From Gammaproteobacteria bacterium RIFCSPHIGHO2_12_FULL_39_24 (GTDB lineage: Bacteria > Pseudomonadota > Gammaproteobacteria > Coxiellales > Coxiellaceae): a stretch of DNA of 64,000 nt. Each line of letters starts with the position of its first letter. Position 1 is the stretch's first letter. The stretch is from positions 1 through 64,000 of the forward strand of contig MGXZ01000006.1 in assembly GCA_001802455.1 (NCBI GenBank). The letters run 5' to 3'. Made by a program: the position numbers and the translations under genes. Positions 51,365 to 61,361 of the stretch are shown here, piece by piece. The notes under the pieces were generated by a model. The model made no database searches. It was not told the DNA's origin and saw only the letters and a list, made by a program, of their open reading frames with translations.

Positions 51365-53419
51365 TTAATCCAAATGCAGATTATCAGAAAGCAATTTTTG
51401 CCACCCAGCTTGATGCGGTTTAAAACGATCACCAAAACGTTTGGCAAACTCATCTAATCGTGCAACAACGGTTTTGATGCCGCGTGTCCGAGCATATTGA
51501 ATTGGGCCACCCAAAAACGGTGCAAATCCCGTGCCAAAAATCATGCCCGCATCTAATAAATCTGAATCAGCCACCACTTTTTCCGATAAACAAGCAACCG
51601 CTTCATTCAGCATACGAAAAATCATTCTATCAGAAATATCCGAAGGGATCGAAGTCGGATCCACTTTCTTAACGTTGATTGGCTTACCTTTATGGTAACG
51701 ATAAAATCCCTCGCCCGATTTTACACCCAAATGACCGGCGCTCACCATTGTTCGAAGACGCTCAGGCATGGTTACATCAAAATATTGCGATAAATTTTGC
51801 GCCACAGACAAACAAATATCTAACCCAACTTTATCTGCCAACGTGATGGGACCCATTGGCATGCCAAATCGTACTGCTGCTTGATCGATGACAGCAGCTG
51901 GAATGCCTTCTTCGAGCATCGTCATGGCTTCCATCAAATAGGGCATCAAAACGCGATTCACCAAAAATCCAGGTCGACTGGCAACTGGTAATGGCAACCG
52001 ACTAATTTGACCAACGAAGGCAGCCGCCTGAAATGCCGTTTCATCTGCTGTGTGTTCACCAAAAACAATTTCAACCAATGGCATTTTATCGACTGGATTA
52101 AAAAAGTGAATACCCACCAAACGATTCGGATTGCGAAGTGCTGTTGCAATTTCTTCTAATGGAATGCTGGATGTGTTAGTTGCTAAAATCGCATTGGGTT
52201 TTGCTTTGGATTCTGCATTGGTAAAAATAGCTTGTTTTACCGATAAATTTTCAAATACCGCTTCAATGATCACGTCAGCACGCGCAAGTCCACTCCCTTC
52301 CTGATCCGCTTGAAGGCGATCCATTGCTGCTTGAATCAAGCGCGGCACTTTTAATTTACCATCAAATAATTGATAAGCACGCTGAATGGCGGGCGCTATT
52401 TTTTCAGGAGATTGATCTTGCAACGTTACCTTAAATCCTTGTAATGCACACCACGCAGCAATATCACCACCCATAATTCCTGCGCCAATCACATGCACCC
52501 ACTTTGCTTTGAATGGTATTTGTTTTGCTATACCCTTCATTTTTTCTTGCAAAAAGAAAATGCGAACCAAATTGCGTGCGGTTTCAGTAATCATCAATTC
52601 TGCAATGGAATTGGCTTCATTCACCATCGCATTTCCTTTTGCGCCTTCTTTAATCCAATTGCGAACAACAGCAAAAGGCGCTGGATAATGTTTTTTATTC
52701 ACTTTTTTAGCGCTCAAATTTTTATAAAATAATTTTCCCAGTAAGGGACGAATAAAAGAAATAGCGCAGATTTTCGCAAGAAAATGAGGTGAATGTGGTT
52801 TGGGTTGCGCCAGAATGATTGATCTTGCAGCGCGTTCTAACATGCGTTCTGGCACTGCGCAATCCACAATGCCTAATTTCGCGCATTTTTTTGCATGATA
52901 AGCAGCGCCCGGCAAAATCATTTTCATCGATTCAATCACGCCAATTAAATTGGGCAAACGAACCGTTCCACCCCACCCCGGATGAATGCCCAATTTAATT
53001 TCTGGCAAACCAATTTTGGTATCATCCGTATCTGCTGCAACACGATAACGACAAGCCAACGCTAATTCTAATCCACCACCCAGGCAAAATCCTTTAATCA
53101 TTGCCAGTGTTGGCATTGGCAGTGCTGCTAATTTATCTAACACCAATTGTGCTTGACGAATTAATTCGAAAGCCTCTTTTTTTGTTTTAAGGTGTGTGAA
53201 TTGCGAAATATCTGCGCCAGCGATAAAACCCTTCTTTTTACCAGATAAAATCACAACGCCGGCTAATTTACAAACGGCAATATCATCTAAAATAATATTT
53301 AATTCATCAAACACATCACGACTTAATGAATTGACAGACACATTTGCACGATCAACGGCGAGCCAGAGAATGTTGTTTGTGTCGGTATGTAATTTGAAAT
53401 TATTAAATTGTTTTTTCAT
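51365..53419 (-). CDS. fatty-acid oxidation complex alpha subunit (enoyl-CoA hydratase/3-hydroxyacyl-CoA dehydrogenase)
   Basis: IKGFCLGGGLELALACRYRVA, GAGIMGGDIAAWCALQGFKVTLQD, NTSSIPLEEIA. Confidence 0.94.
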   Translation of the reverse strand: MKKQFNNFKLHTDTNNILWLAVDRANVSVNSLSRDVFDELNIILDDIAVCKLAGVVILSGKKKGFIAGADISQFTHLKTKKEAFELIRQAQLVLDKLAALPMPTLAMIKGFCLGGGLELALACRYRVAADTDDTKIGLPEIKLGIHPGWGGTVRLPNLIGVIESMKMILPGAAYHAKKCAKLGIVDCAVPERMLERAARSIILAQPKPHSPHFLAKICAISFIRPLLGKLFYKNLSAKKVNKKHYPAPFAVVRNWIKEGAKGNAMVNEANSIAELMITETARNLVRIFFLQEKMKGIAKQIPFKAKWVHVIGAGIMGGDIAAWCALQGFKVTLQDQSPEKIAPAIQRAYQLFDGKLKVPRLIQAAMDRLQADQEGSGLARADVIIEAVFENLSVKQAIFTNAESKAKPNAILATNTSSIPLEEIATALRNPNRLVGIHFFNPVDKMPLVEIVFGEHTADETAFQAAAFVGQISRLPLPVASRPGFLVNRVLMPYLMEAMTMLEEGIPAAVIDQAAVRFGMPMGPITLADKVGLDICLSVAQNLSQYFDVTMPERLRTMVSAGHLGVKSGEGFYRYHKGKPINVKKVDPTSIPSDISDRMIFRMLNEAVACLSEKVVADSDLLDAGMIFGTGFAPFLGGPIQYARTRGIKTVVARLDEFAKRFGDRFKPHQAGWQKLLSDNLHLD

Positions 53420-53433
53420 AGATATAGAGTCTT

Positions 53434-54729
53434 TCACACTACCTCCAATAGTATTGCGCCACCTTGTCCGCCGCCAATACACAACGTTGCGATGCCACGT
53501 TTTGCTTTCTCACGTTTTAATGTATTGAGTACATGTAATGCAATGCGCGCACCGGATGCACCAACCGGATGACCTACTGCAATGGCACCACCATCGACAT
53601 TTAATTTTGATTTATCGATTAAACCAAGCGCATTGGATAAATTTAATTTTTCGCGACAAAATTTTTCAGACGCCAATGCTTTGACACAGGCAATCACTTG
53701 TGCTGCAAATGCTTCGTTAATTTCCCAATAATCAATATCCGATAAATTTAATTTATTTTTTTGCAACAATTGCGCAGAAGAATAAACAGGGCCTAATCCC
53801 ATTTCTTGCGGTTCTAATGCAGCCCATTGCGTATCAACAATTTTTCCAAGTACAGGTAAACGATATTTTGCAATCGCCTCTTCACTTGCCAAAATTAATA
53901 ATGCTGCACCATCGGTGACTTGCGAACTATTTCCAGCGGTCACCATGCCATACGGTTTATCAAAAACGGGTTTTAATTTGCCGAGTTTTTCAGGTGTGGT
54001 GTCTTTACGAACCCCTTCATCAAAATGGTAAAATTTTCCACGTGAATCATATATCGTTGCAATTTCAGCAAGATGATGTCGTTCTTGCGCCAATGATGCT
54101 TTCAATTGACTGTCTGCAGCAAATTCATCCATGTCTGCACGCGTAATTCCAAATTGATAAGCTAATAATTCGGCGGTTTGACCCATGTTCATACCACAGA
54201 GTGGATCCGACAATCCGCGTAATAATGCAATAATCGGCGTTAAAAATCCGATACGAAATTGCATCAGCGTTTTTGTTTTTTGTCCAAATGATTTTGCTGA
54301 ATTAAAACGACCCAACCAATTGACCATACTGGGTTTAAATAAAAGTGGTGCGCGACTCATCGCTTCGGTGCCACCCGCTAACACTAAATTCGCACGCCCC
54401 GTTGCAATATCTTTGACAGCGCAATCCAATGATTGCAAACCCGATGCGCAATTGCGCTGCACGGTCCATGCAGGCACATGATTTCCACAACCCAAACGTA
54501 ATGCAACCACGCGCGCAATATTCGCTTCATCTTCACTGGGCATCATGCAACCCAATATCACTTCATCAATGTCTGTTGCTGAAAATGATTGTCGCGCTAA
54601 TAAGGTTCGACCAACATTTACCGCTAAATCACTCGCTGAAAACAAACCACGTTCTATTTTTGCTTTAAGAAACGGGGTGCGTGCACCATCAACAATGTAA
54701 ACGGGACGCAAAGAATTAAATGACGACAT
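53434..54729 (-). CDS. acetyl-CoA C-acyltransferase (thiolase, FadI/FadA type)
   Basis: NCASGLQSLDCAV, GGTEAMSRAP, GGAIAVGHPVGASGAR, CIGGGQGGA. Confidence 0.95.
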   Translation of the reverse strand: MSSFNSLRPVYIVDGARTPFLKAKIERGLFSASDLAVNVGRTLLARQSFSATDIDEVILGCMMPSEDEANIARVVALRLGCGNHVPAWTVQRNCASGLQSLDCAVKDIATGRANLVLAGGTEAMSRAPLLFKPSMVNWLGRFNSAKSFGQKTKTLMQFRIGFLTPIIALLRGLSDPLCGMNMGQTAELLAYQFGITRADMDEFAADSQLKASLAQERHHLAEIATIYDSRGKFYHFDEGVRKDTTPEKLGKLKPVFDKPYGMVTAGNSSQVTDGAALLILASEEAIAKYRLPVLGKIVDTQWAALEPQEMGLGPVYSSAQLLQKNKLNLSDIDYWEINEAFAAQVIACVKALASEKFCREKLNLSNALGLIDKSKLNVDGGAIAVGHPVGASGARIALHVLNTLKREKAKRGIATLCIGGGQGGAILLEVV

Positions 54730-54800
54730 GTTGATTTCCCTATTTATCCGTATCCAAAAAATGATGCATAATCTTTTCAGATCTGAATAGAGAATGCAAT

Positions 54801-54828
54801 AATAGTTATCAGTTTACTGATATCTATT
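54801..54828. repeat. hairpin overlapping the stop codon of the M17 peptidase gene
   Basis: AATAGTTATCAGT-TT-ACTGATATCTATT. Confidence 0.7.
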
Positions 54829-56208
54829 CTTCAAATACGCAAACATCGTTCTCACTGCAAACACTTCGCCACCCTGCGGCCTGCCCGGCTTGGCTTTGAA
54901 ATTCCATGCAGCCACATCTACATGCGCCCATTTTATTTCAGGTGTCACAAAAGACTGTAAAAATAGGGCTGCGGTGATTGATCCACCATACGGAGAATCT
55001 ACCGCATTTACCAGGTCAGCGATTTCACTTTTTAATTTTTCACGATAACTTTGTGCCAGCGGCATTTGCCAAATCGGATCATGCACATCACGCGATGCTT
55101 TTAATAGATCATCCGCAAATGATTGTGGTTGCGCATACAATGCAGATAAATCTTCACCGAGCGCTACACGTGCAGCACCCGTTAATGTTGCAAAATCAAT
55201 AACGATTTCTGGATTATCACTGCACGCTTCCGTTAATAAATCACACAACACCACACGCCCTTCTGCATCGGTATTGGTGATTTCAACCGTTTTTCCAGAA
55301 CGCGTTTTAATAATATCGCCTGGACGATAACTATTTCCTGAGACAGAATTTTCTACTGCACCAATGAGTAATCGCAATTGTACGGGTAATTCCGATGACA
55401 TAATTAACTGTGCGAGCGATAACATCATTGCAGCCCCTGACATATCTTTTTTCATCAGCAACATGCCAGAGGCTGTTTTTAAATCTAATCCACCGCTATC
55501 AAAACACACGCCCTTTCCCACCAAGGTAATTTTTGGTGCATTTTTTTTAGTGTTTTTACTGCTCCACCGCAAATCAATCACGCGCGGTTCGCGCACACTC
55601 GCACGACCCACCGCATGAATTGCCGGATAATTTTCAACAATTAATTTATCACCCTTGATTACATTTATTTTTGCTGAGAATTTTTTTGAAATGGTTTTTA
55701 CTGCATTTTCTAATTGGTCAGGACCCATGTCTTCTGCGGGTGTGTTAATTAAATCGCGTGACAAATAAATTGCATCAAGACAAATGGTTAATGCTTTTTC
55801 ATCAATTGATTTCGGTAAAAATAATTTTGCAACACGGGGTTGTTCTGCTTTGTATTTTGAAAATTGATAAAAACCCAAACCCCAACCCAACGCTGCTCTT
55901 TGTCTCTGTTGTGCTGTTTTCAAAACACCGTTGTCTTCAATTTGATAATTTCCTTGCGGTAATTTCGCAGGAAGCGCGCCAAAGGCAAGATAATCATCGG
56001 CATGTTGAACACCCACTAAAACACTTTGTAATGTTCCATCGATGTTGGGAATCAAACAAAACGCGCCTGATTCTGCTGAAAATAGTGATGATGATATCCA
56101 CTGTTGCACCTGCTTTGATTGCATCGCAATCCATTGTGGCAATTGGTCGGTCGTTGTTGGAAAAATAGAAATTAACTTTTTATTGTCTTGTGTGAAGGCA
56201 GCGTGCAT
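54814..56208 (-). CDS. M17 leucyl aminopeptidase family protein
   Basis: KGVCFDSGGLDLKTASGMLLMKKDMSGAA, NTDAEGRVVLCDLL. Confidence 0.95.
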   Translation of the reverse strand: MHAAFTQDNKKLISIFPTTTDQLPQWIAMQSKQVQQWISSSLFSAESGAFCLIPNIDGTLQSVLVGVQHADDYLAFGALPAKLPQGNYQIEDNGVLKTAQQRQRAALGWGLGFYQFSKYKAEQPRVAKLFLPKSIDEKALTICLDAIYLSRDLINTPAEDMGPDQLENAVKTISKKFSAKINVIKGDKLIVENYPAIHAVGRASVREPRVIDLRWSSKNTKKNAPKITLVGKGVCFDSGGLDLKTASGMLLMKKDMSGAAMMLSLAQLIMSSELPVQLRLLIGAVENSVSGNSYRPGDIIKTRSGKTVEITNTDAEGRVVLCDLLTEACSDNPEIVIDFATLTGAARVALGEDLSALYAQPQSFADDLLKASRDVHDPIWQMPLAQSYREKLKSEIADLVNAVDSPYGGSITAALFLQSFVTPEIKWAHVDVAAWNFKAKPGRPQGGEVFAVRTMFAYLKNRYQ

Positions 56209-56258
56209 GATTCAATTCCTCGTGGTAGAATTCGTGCCAAAATAATCACACAAAAAAA

Positions 56259-57617
56259 ATGATGACACAACACACATTGCAAAAAGTTTACATTAAAACG
56301 CATGGTTGTCAGATGAATGAATACGATTCACAAAAAATGCGTGACGTATTACATGATGCCTATGGTGTGACTGAAACGGACGATCCGACTGAAGCGGATA
56401 TTATTTTATTTAATACCTGTTCCGTGCGTGAAAAAGCGCAAGAAAAAGTATTTTCCGACTTGGGTCGTGTGCGTGAAATCAAAGAGCGCAAACCGCATTT
56501 GATTATTGGTGTTGGTGGTTGCGTTGCCAGTCAAGAAGGTGAGGCGATTGCAAAGCGTGCACCTTATGTTGATGTGGTATTTGGTCCGCAAACATTACAC
56601 CGCTTACCCGAACTCATCGACAGTGCCATAAAAACCCGAAAAACAGCGGTTGATATTCGTTTTCCTGAAATTGAAAAATTTGATTATTTGCCAGAACCTA
56701 AAGCCAATGGTTCCACTGCATTTGTTTCTATTATGGAAGGTTGTAACAAATACTGTAGCTTTTGTGTTGTGCCTTACACGCGTGGTACAGAGATCAGTCG
56801 CCCATTTGATTCTGTTATCACTGAAATTGTCAAACTCACCGAGCAAGGTGTGCGTGAAATTAATTTGCTCGGACAAAATGTCAATGATTATCGCGGTATC
56901 ATGCATGATGGCACGATTGCTGATTTAGCATTATTAATTCGTTATGTGGCTGCCATTGATGGTGTCAAACGAATTCGTTTTACCACGTCACACCCTGCTG
57001 CTTTTTCACAAAACTTAATTGATGTGTTTGCAGATGAACCCAAATTGGTCAATCATCTACATTTACCGGTGCAAAGTGGATCGGATCGCATTTTAGCAGC
57101 GATGAAACGAAATTACACAGTATTAGAATATAAATCAAAAATTCGTGCGCTGCGAAAAGTGCGTCCGAGTATTTCCATTTCATCTGATTTTATTATTGGA
57201 TTTCCGGGTGAAACAGAAAAAGATTTTGAAGACACAATGAATTTAGTTGCAGAAATTGGATTTGATTTTTCATTTAGTTTTATTTACAGCAGGCGACCCG
57301 GCACACCCGCAGCATCATTACTCGATGAAACTCCAATAGCAGTAAAAAAAGAACGTTTGGCGATTTTACAAAATCGCATCGATCAACACACGGCAGAAAT
57401 GAGTCGCTGTCTAATTGGAACTGATCAAAAAATTTTAGTAGCGCATTCTGCTACAAAAAGTCCAAATGAAATGGCAGGTCGCACGGAATGCAATCGCATG
57501 GTGAATTTCAAAACAGTATCAGGTCAGTATGAGCCAAACTTGATTGGAGAAATTATTTCGGTGAGAATAGCAGGAGCCAATCGGAATTTTTTGTCGGGTA
57601 AGCAAGAGACAGTTTGA
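56259..57617 (+). CDS. miaB: tRNA-2-methylthio-N6-dimethylallyladenosine synthase MiaB
   Basis: [35 protein letters not shown]-like C-terminus. Confidence 0.97.
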   Translation: MMTQHTLQKVYIKTHGCQMNEYDSQKMRDVLHDAYGVTETDDPTEADIILFNTCSVREKAQEKVFSDLGRVREIKERKPHLIIGVGGCVASQEGEAIAKRAPYVDVVFGPQTLHRLPELIDSAIKTRKTAVDIRFPEIEKFDYLPEPKANGSTAFVSIMEGCNKYCSFCVVPYTRGTEISRPFDSVITEIVKLTEQGVREINLLGQNVNDYRGIMHDGTIADLALLIRYVAAIDGVKRIRFTTSHPAAFSQNLIDVFADEPKLVNHLHLPVQSGSDRILAAMKRNYTVLEYKSKIRALRKVRPSISISSDFIIGFPGETEKDFEDTMNLVAEIGFDFSFSFIYSRRPGTPAASLLDETPIAVKKERLAILQNRIDQHTAEMSRCLIGTDQKILVAHSATKSPNEMAGRTECNRMVNFKTVSGQYEPNLIGEIISVRIAGANRNFLSGKQETV

Positions 57618-57649
57618 TTAACTTACACTGAAGTATAAGGAAATTATCA

Positions 57650-58633
57650 TTGAAAAAAACAGATTCGATAAAACACATTGAACTCATTCCAGCAGACAAC
57701 TCACGTTTAGCCATCTTATCCGGACAACTCGATGAAAATTTACACCTGATTGAAAGACATTTGGGTGTTGAAATTATTAATCGTGGTAATAATTTTGATG
57801 TAATTGGAAAACCAACGTCTGTCGATAAAGCATGCGACATGCTACTGTCACTTTACGAAGAAACAAAACAAGTTTCGTCCATTGGTCGTCAACAACTGCA
57901 ATTAAAATTAAAAGCCATTGAAGCAACACATGATGTGCGCGCAGAAGATGCAAAACAAAAATTTGCTGATGCAACACTGCGTTTAAAAACCATGACTATG
58001 GAACCGCGCACATTAAATCAATGTCACTTAGTCAATGCAATTCGCAAAAATGATATTTGTTTTGGTGTGGGTCCTTCAGGAACCGGTAAAACATTTTTGG
58101 CTGTGGCTTGTGCTGTTGCTGCATTAGAGGCCGATGAGGTATCACGCATTGTGTTGGTGCGACCCGCTGTCGAAGCAGGTGAAAGCCTGGGGTTTTTGCC
58201 GGGCGATTTAGCACAAAAAATTGATCCTTATTTAAAACCATTGTATGACGCATTGTATGAAACGATGGGTATCACCACGGTTGCAAAATTAATCTCACAA
58301 GGTGTTATTGAAATTGCGCCATTGGCATTTATGCGCGGACGCACGCTAAATGATTCATTTATTATTTTAGATGAAGGTCAAAACTCCACGCGCGATCAAA
58401 TGAAAATGTTTTTAACGCGCATTGGTTTTGGATCAAAAGCGGTTATCACCGGTGATATCACGCAAGTCGATTTACCGAAACCGTCACTGTCTGGTCTTCG
58501 TCATGCCATTGCCTTGCTTCGCAAAATTGATGGTATTCAATTTACTTTTTTTTCTTCCGTTGATGTTGTTCGACATGCACTAGTACAACAAATAATTGAA
58601 GCTTATGAACAACCTTCAGAAGCACGCGCATAG
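57650..58633 (+). CDS. phoH: PhoH-family ATPase (YbeZ), TTG start
   Basis: GVGPSGTGKTFLAVACA, RPAVEAGESLGFLPGD, ILDEGQNSTRDQMKMFLTR. Confidence 0.95.
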   Translation: MKKTDSIKHIELIPADNSRLAILSGQLDENLHLIERHLGVEIINRGNNFDVIGKPTSVDKACDMLLSLYEETKQVSSIGRQQLQLKLKAIEATHDVRAEDAKQKFADATLRLKTMTMEPRTLNQCHLVNAIRKNDICFGVGPSGTGKTFLAVACAVAALEADEVSRIVLVRPAVEAGESLGFLPGDLAQKIDPYLKPLYDALYETMGITTVAKLISQGVIEIAPLAFMRGRTLNDSFIILDEGQNSTRDQMKMFLTRIGFGSKAVITGDITQVDLPKPSLSGLRHAIALLRKIDGIQFTFFSSVDVVRHALVQQIIEAYEQPSEARA

Positions 58634-58648
58634 TGTAAGTGTGAATAA

Positions 58649-59089
58649 ATGATTAAAGTAATTTTACTAAAAAAACTCACCCTAAAAAAACCTCCATCAC
58701 AAAAAAAATTTCAAACATGGGTTGATCAAGTTACCAAAACTATTCCTGAAAAAATACCTAAAAATTGTCGTGAAATTGGCATTGCTATTATCGATAAAAA
58801 AACGAGCGCTGCATTAAATAAAACTTATCGTCATAAAATCGGTGCGACCAATGTATTGTCTTTTCCATATCAAGCAATACCGGGCATTGATTCGGAAACA
58901 CTCGGTGATCTAGCGATTTGCGCAGAATTAGTAGAGCGAGAATTACAGTGGGCACATTTAACAGTGCATGGTGTGTTACATTTATTGGGTTATGATCATA
59001 TTGAAGAAAATGATGCTAATATAATGGAAGCATTGGAAATAACGATACTAGATAAATTGGGGTTTGAGAATCCGTATAAAACAGTGTGA
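58649..59089 (+). CDS. ybeY: endoribonuclease YbeY
   Basis: ATNVLSFPYQ, LTVHGVLHLLGYDHIEE. Confidence 0.95.
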   Translation: MIKVILLKKLTLKKPPSQKKFQTWVDQVTKTIPEKIPKNCREIGIAIIDKKTSAALNKTYRHKIGATNVLSFPYQAIPGIDSETLGDLAICAELVERELQWAHLTVHGVLHLLGYDHIEENDANIMEALEITILDKLGFENPYKTV

Positions 59090-59105
59090 GTGGGAAAAAA
59101 ATAAT

Positions 59106-59930
59106 ATGTCAGATACAGAACAACACAACTGGTTCGAAAAATTAAGCCATTTTTTATCACGTGAACCGCATAGCCAAGCACAACTTATTGAAATTTTGCG
59201 CGATGCGCATCATCGCGAATTAATTGATCGCGATGCGCTACAGATGATTGAAGGTGTGTTAGCGGTATCCGATAAAAAAGTACGCGATGTCATGATTCCT
59301 CGTCCGCAAATGGTTGTGGTTGAAGCCGATGCGCAACCCATAGAAATTTTACCCATGATTATTCAATCGCAACATTCACGTTTTCCAGTGATAGAAGATA
59401 ATCGCGATAAAGTGCTGGGAATTTTGTTGGCAAAAGATTTATTGCCTTTTGCTGAAAAAATAAACGCGGTGCGTCCCACTATTCGCACATTGATTCGACC
59501 TGCCACATTTATTCCAGAAAGCAAGCCACTGGATGTGCTATTAAAAGAATTTCGTGCGAATCGAAATCATATGGCGATCGTGGTTGATGAATACGGTAGT
59601 GTCGCAGGACTGGTGACGATTGAAGATGTGTTAGAGGAAATCGTGGGCGATATTAATGACGAATATGATATTGACGAAAAAGAATCTTCCATAAAAGAAA
59701 TTGAAAAAAATAGTTATGCGGTTAACGCACTCACATCTATTCGTGAATTCAATCATTATTTTAAAACGAATTTGAGTGACGCTGATTGTGATACGATTGG
59801 TGGCTATGTTGTGCAACAATTTGGACATCTCCCTAAGCGAAATGAATCCGTTCAACTGCCCGGATTTGAGGCAGTAGTCATTAAAGCAACACGACGTGGC
59901 ATTCAACAACTTCAATTTAAAAAAAAATAA
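59106..59930 (+). CDS. corC: CorC/YbeX CBS-domain protein
   Basis: VRDVMIPRPQMVVV, VVDEYGSVAGLVTIEDVLEEIVGDI. Confidence 0.94.
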   Translation: MSDTEQHNWFEKLSHFLSREPHSQAQLIEILRDAHHRELIDRDALQMIEGVLAVSDKKVRDVMIPRPQMVVVEADAQPIEILPMIIQSQHSRFPVIEDNRDKVLGILLAKDLLPFAEKINAVRPTIRTLIRPATFIPESKPLDVLLKEFRANRNHMAIVVDEYGSVAGLVTIEDVLEEIVGDINDEYDIDEKESSIKEIEKNSYAVNALTSIREFNHYFKTNLSDADCDTIGGYVVQQFGHLPKRNESVQLPGFEAVVIKATRRGIQQLQFKKK

Positions 59931-61361
59931 GTGGGAGTGGGGGTGGGAGAAAAAAGTAAAGCGCTGCTTTCTCTTCTTTCTGGCGCGCTATTAACATTGG
60001 CGTTTGCGCCTTTTCAAATTTATGCTGTCGCATTTATTATTCCTGCTGTTTTATTATATTGCTGGTTAAAATCTTCCGCTAAAAAAGCATTTTGGTTGGG
60101 TTGGTTATTTGGCGTTGGATTTTTTGGAACCGGTGCGTCGTGGATTTATATCAGCATTCATCAATTTGGTAATGCAACCGCATTATTAGCCGCATTGATT
60201 ACTTCGTTTTTTGTGATAGGAATGGGCTCTTATTTCGCGATTTTTGGGCTTGTTTTTCGGTATTTTTTTTCACGCTGCTCCGATATAAAAAATGGTTTAC
60301 TGGTTTTTCCTATATTGTGGGTTATTTTTGAATTGTTACGCAGTTTTTTATTGACTGGTTTTCCTTGGCTTCTGTTAGGTTATACACAACTCACCACACC
60401 TCTTTCTGGTTTTGCGCCCATTATTGGTGTGTATGGATTATCATTACTGACCACTGTGATGAGTGGCGCCATTGTGTTGGTGTGCACGCGACAACAACGC
60501 ATCACACAATTAATCTCTCTGAGTTGTATTTTTGCATTCATTGGCAGCGGATGGTTACTCAAAGGTCATGCTTGGACAAAACCCATTGGCAATCCAATCA
60601 CAGCCAGTTTAATTCAAGGTAATATTCCGCAAACACTTAAATGGAATGCATCCTATTTTATGCAAAATATTACTGTTTATAAGCATCTCACGTTCGAGCA
60701 TTTTTCCAGTCAATTAATTGTTTGGCCTGAAGGTGCTTTTCCAGTGTATGCACAAGAGGCGACATGGTTTATTCAACAATTGAATGCGCTCGCGAAAAAA
60801 AATCACAGTAATATTATTTTTGGCGTACCCATTTTAAATAAAAAAACCAATCAGTATTACAATGGATTATTATTAATTGGAGAAAACCAAGGAGAGTATC
60901 GCAAACGAAAATTAGTGCCCTTTGGTGAATATATTCCACTGCAAACTATTTTTTCGCGCGCGATGCATTATTTTAAAATTCCGATGTCCGGTTTTTCGAG
61001 TGGGCCAGAAAAACAACCTGATCTTAAAATAAATAATATTCGTGTAGCCCCTTTTATTTGTTATGAAATTGCGTTTCCGTTTGAAGTATTGCAGTCAGCA
61101 AAAAAAAGTGAGTTGTTATTAACATTATCAGATGACAGTTGGTTTGGCCGATCCATTGCGTTAGCGCAGCATTTACAAATGGCGCAAATGCGCTCGTTGG
61201 AAACAGGACGATATCAATTACTCAGTACCAATACTGGCATTACTGCGTTTATTTCTCCTTTCGGAAAAATAATACAAAGCGCACCTATTGATCGACGCGT
61301 CGTATTAACACAAGCCGTGCAACCGATGGAGGGGGAAACGCCGTTGATGAAATGGCTTTAA
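59931..61361 (+). CDS. lnt: apolipoprotein N-acyltransferase
   Basis: LSGALLTLAFAPF, VWPEGAFPVYA, RKLVPFGEYIPL, CYEIAFP; exact GTG start uncertain (G-rich repeat). Confidence 0.93.
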   Translation: MGVGVGEKSKALLSLLSGALLTLAFAPFQIYAVAFIIPAVLLYCWLKSSAKKAFWLGWLFGVGFFGTGASWIYISIHQFGNATALLAALITSFFVIGMGSYFAIFGLVFRYFFSRCSDIKNGLLVFPILWVIFELLRSFLLTGFPWLLLGYTQLTTPLSGFAPIIGVYGLSLLTTVMSGAIVLVCTRQQRITQLISLSCIFAFIGSGWLLKGHAWTKPIGNPITASLIQGNIPQTLKWNASYFMQNITVYKHLTFEHFSSQLIVWPEGAFPVYAQEATWFIQQLNALAKKNHSNIIFGVPILNKKTNQYYNGLLLIGENQGEYRKRKLVPFGEYIPLQTIFSRAMHYFKIPMSGFSSGPEKQPDLKINNIRVAPFICYEIAFPFEVLQSAKKSELLLTLSDDSWFGRSIALAQHLQMAQMRSLETGRYQLLSTNTGITAFISPFGKIIQSAPIDRRVVLTQAVQPMEGETPLMKWL

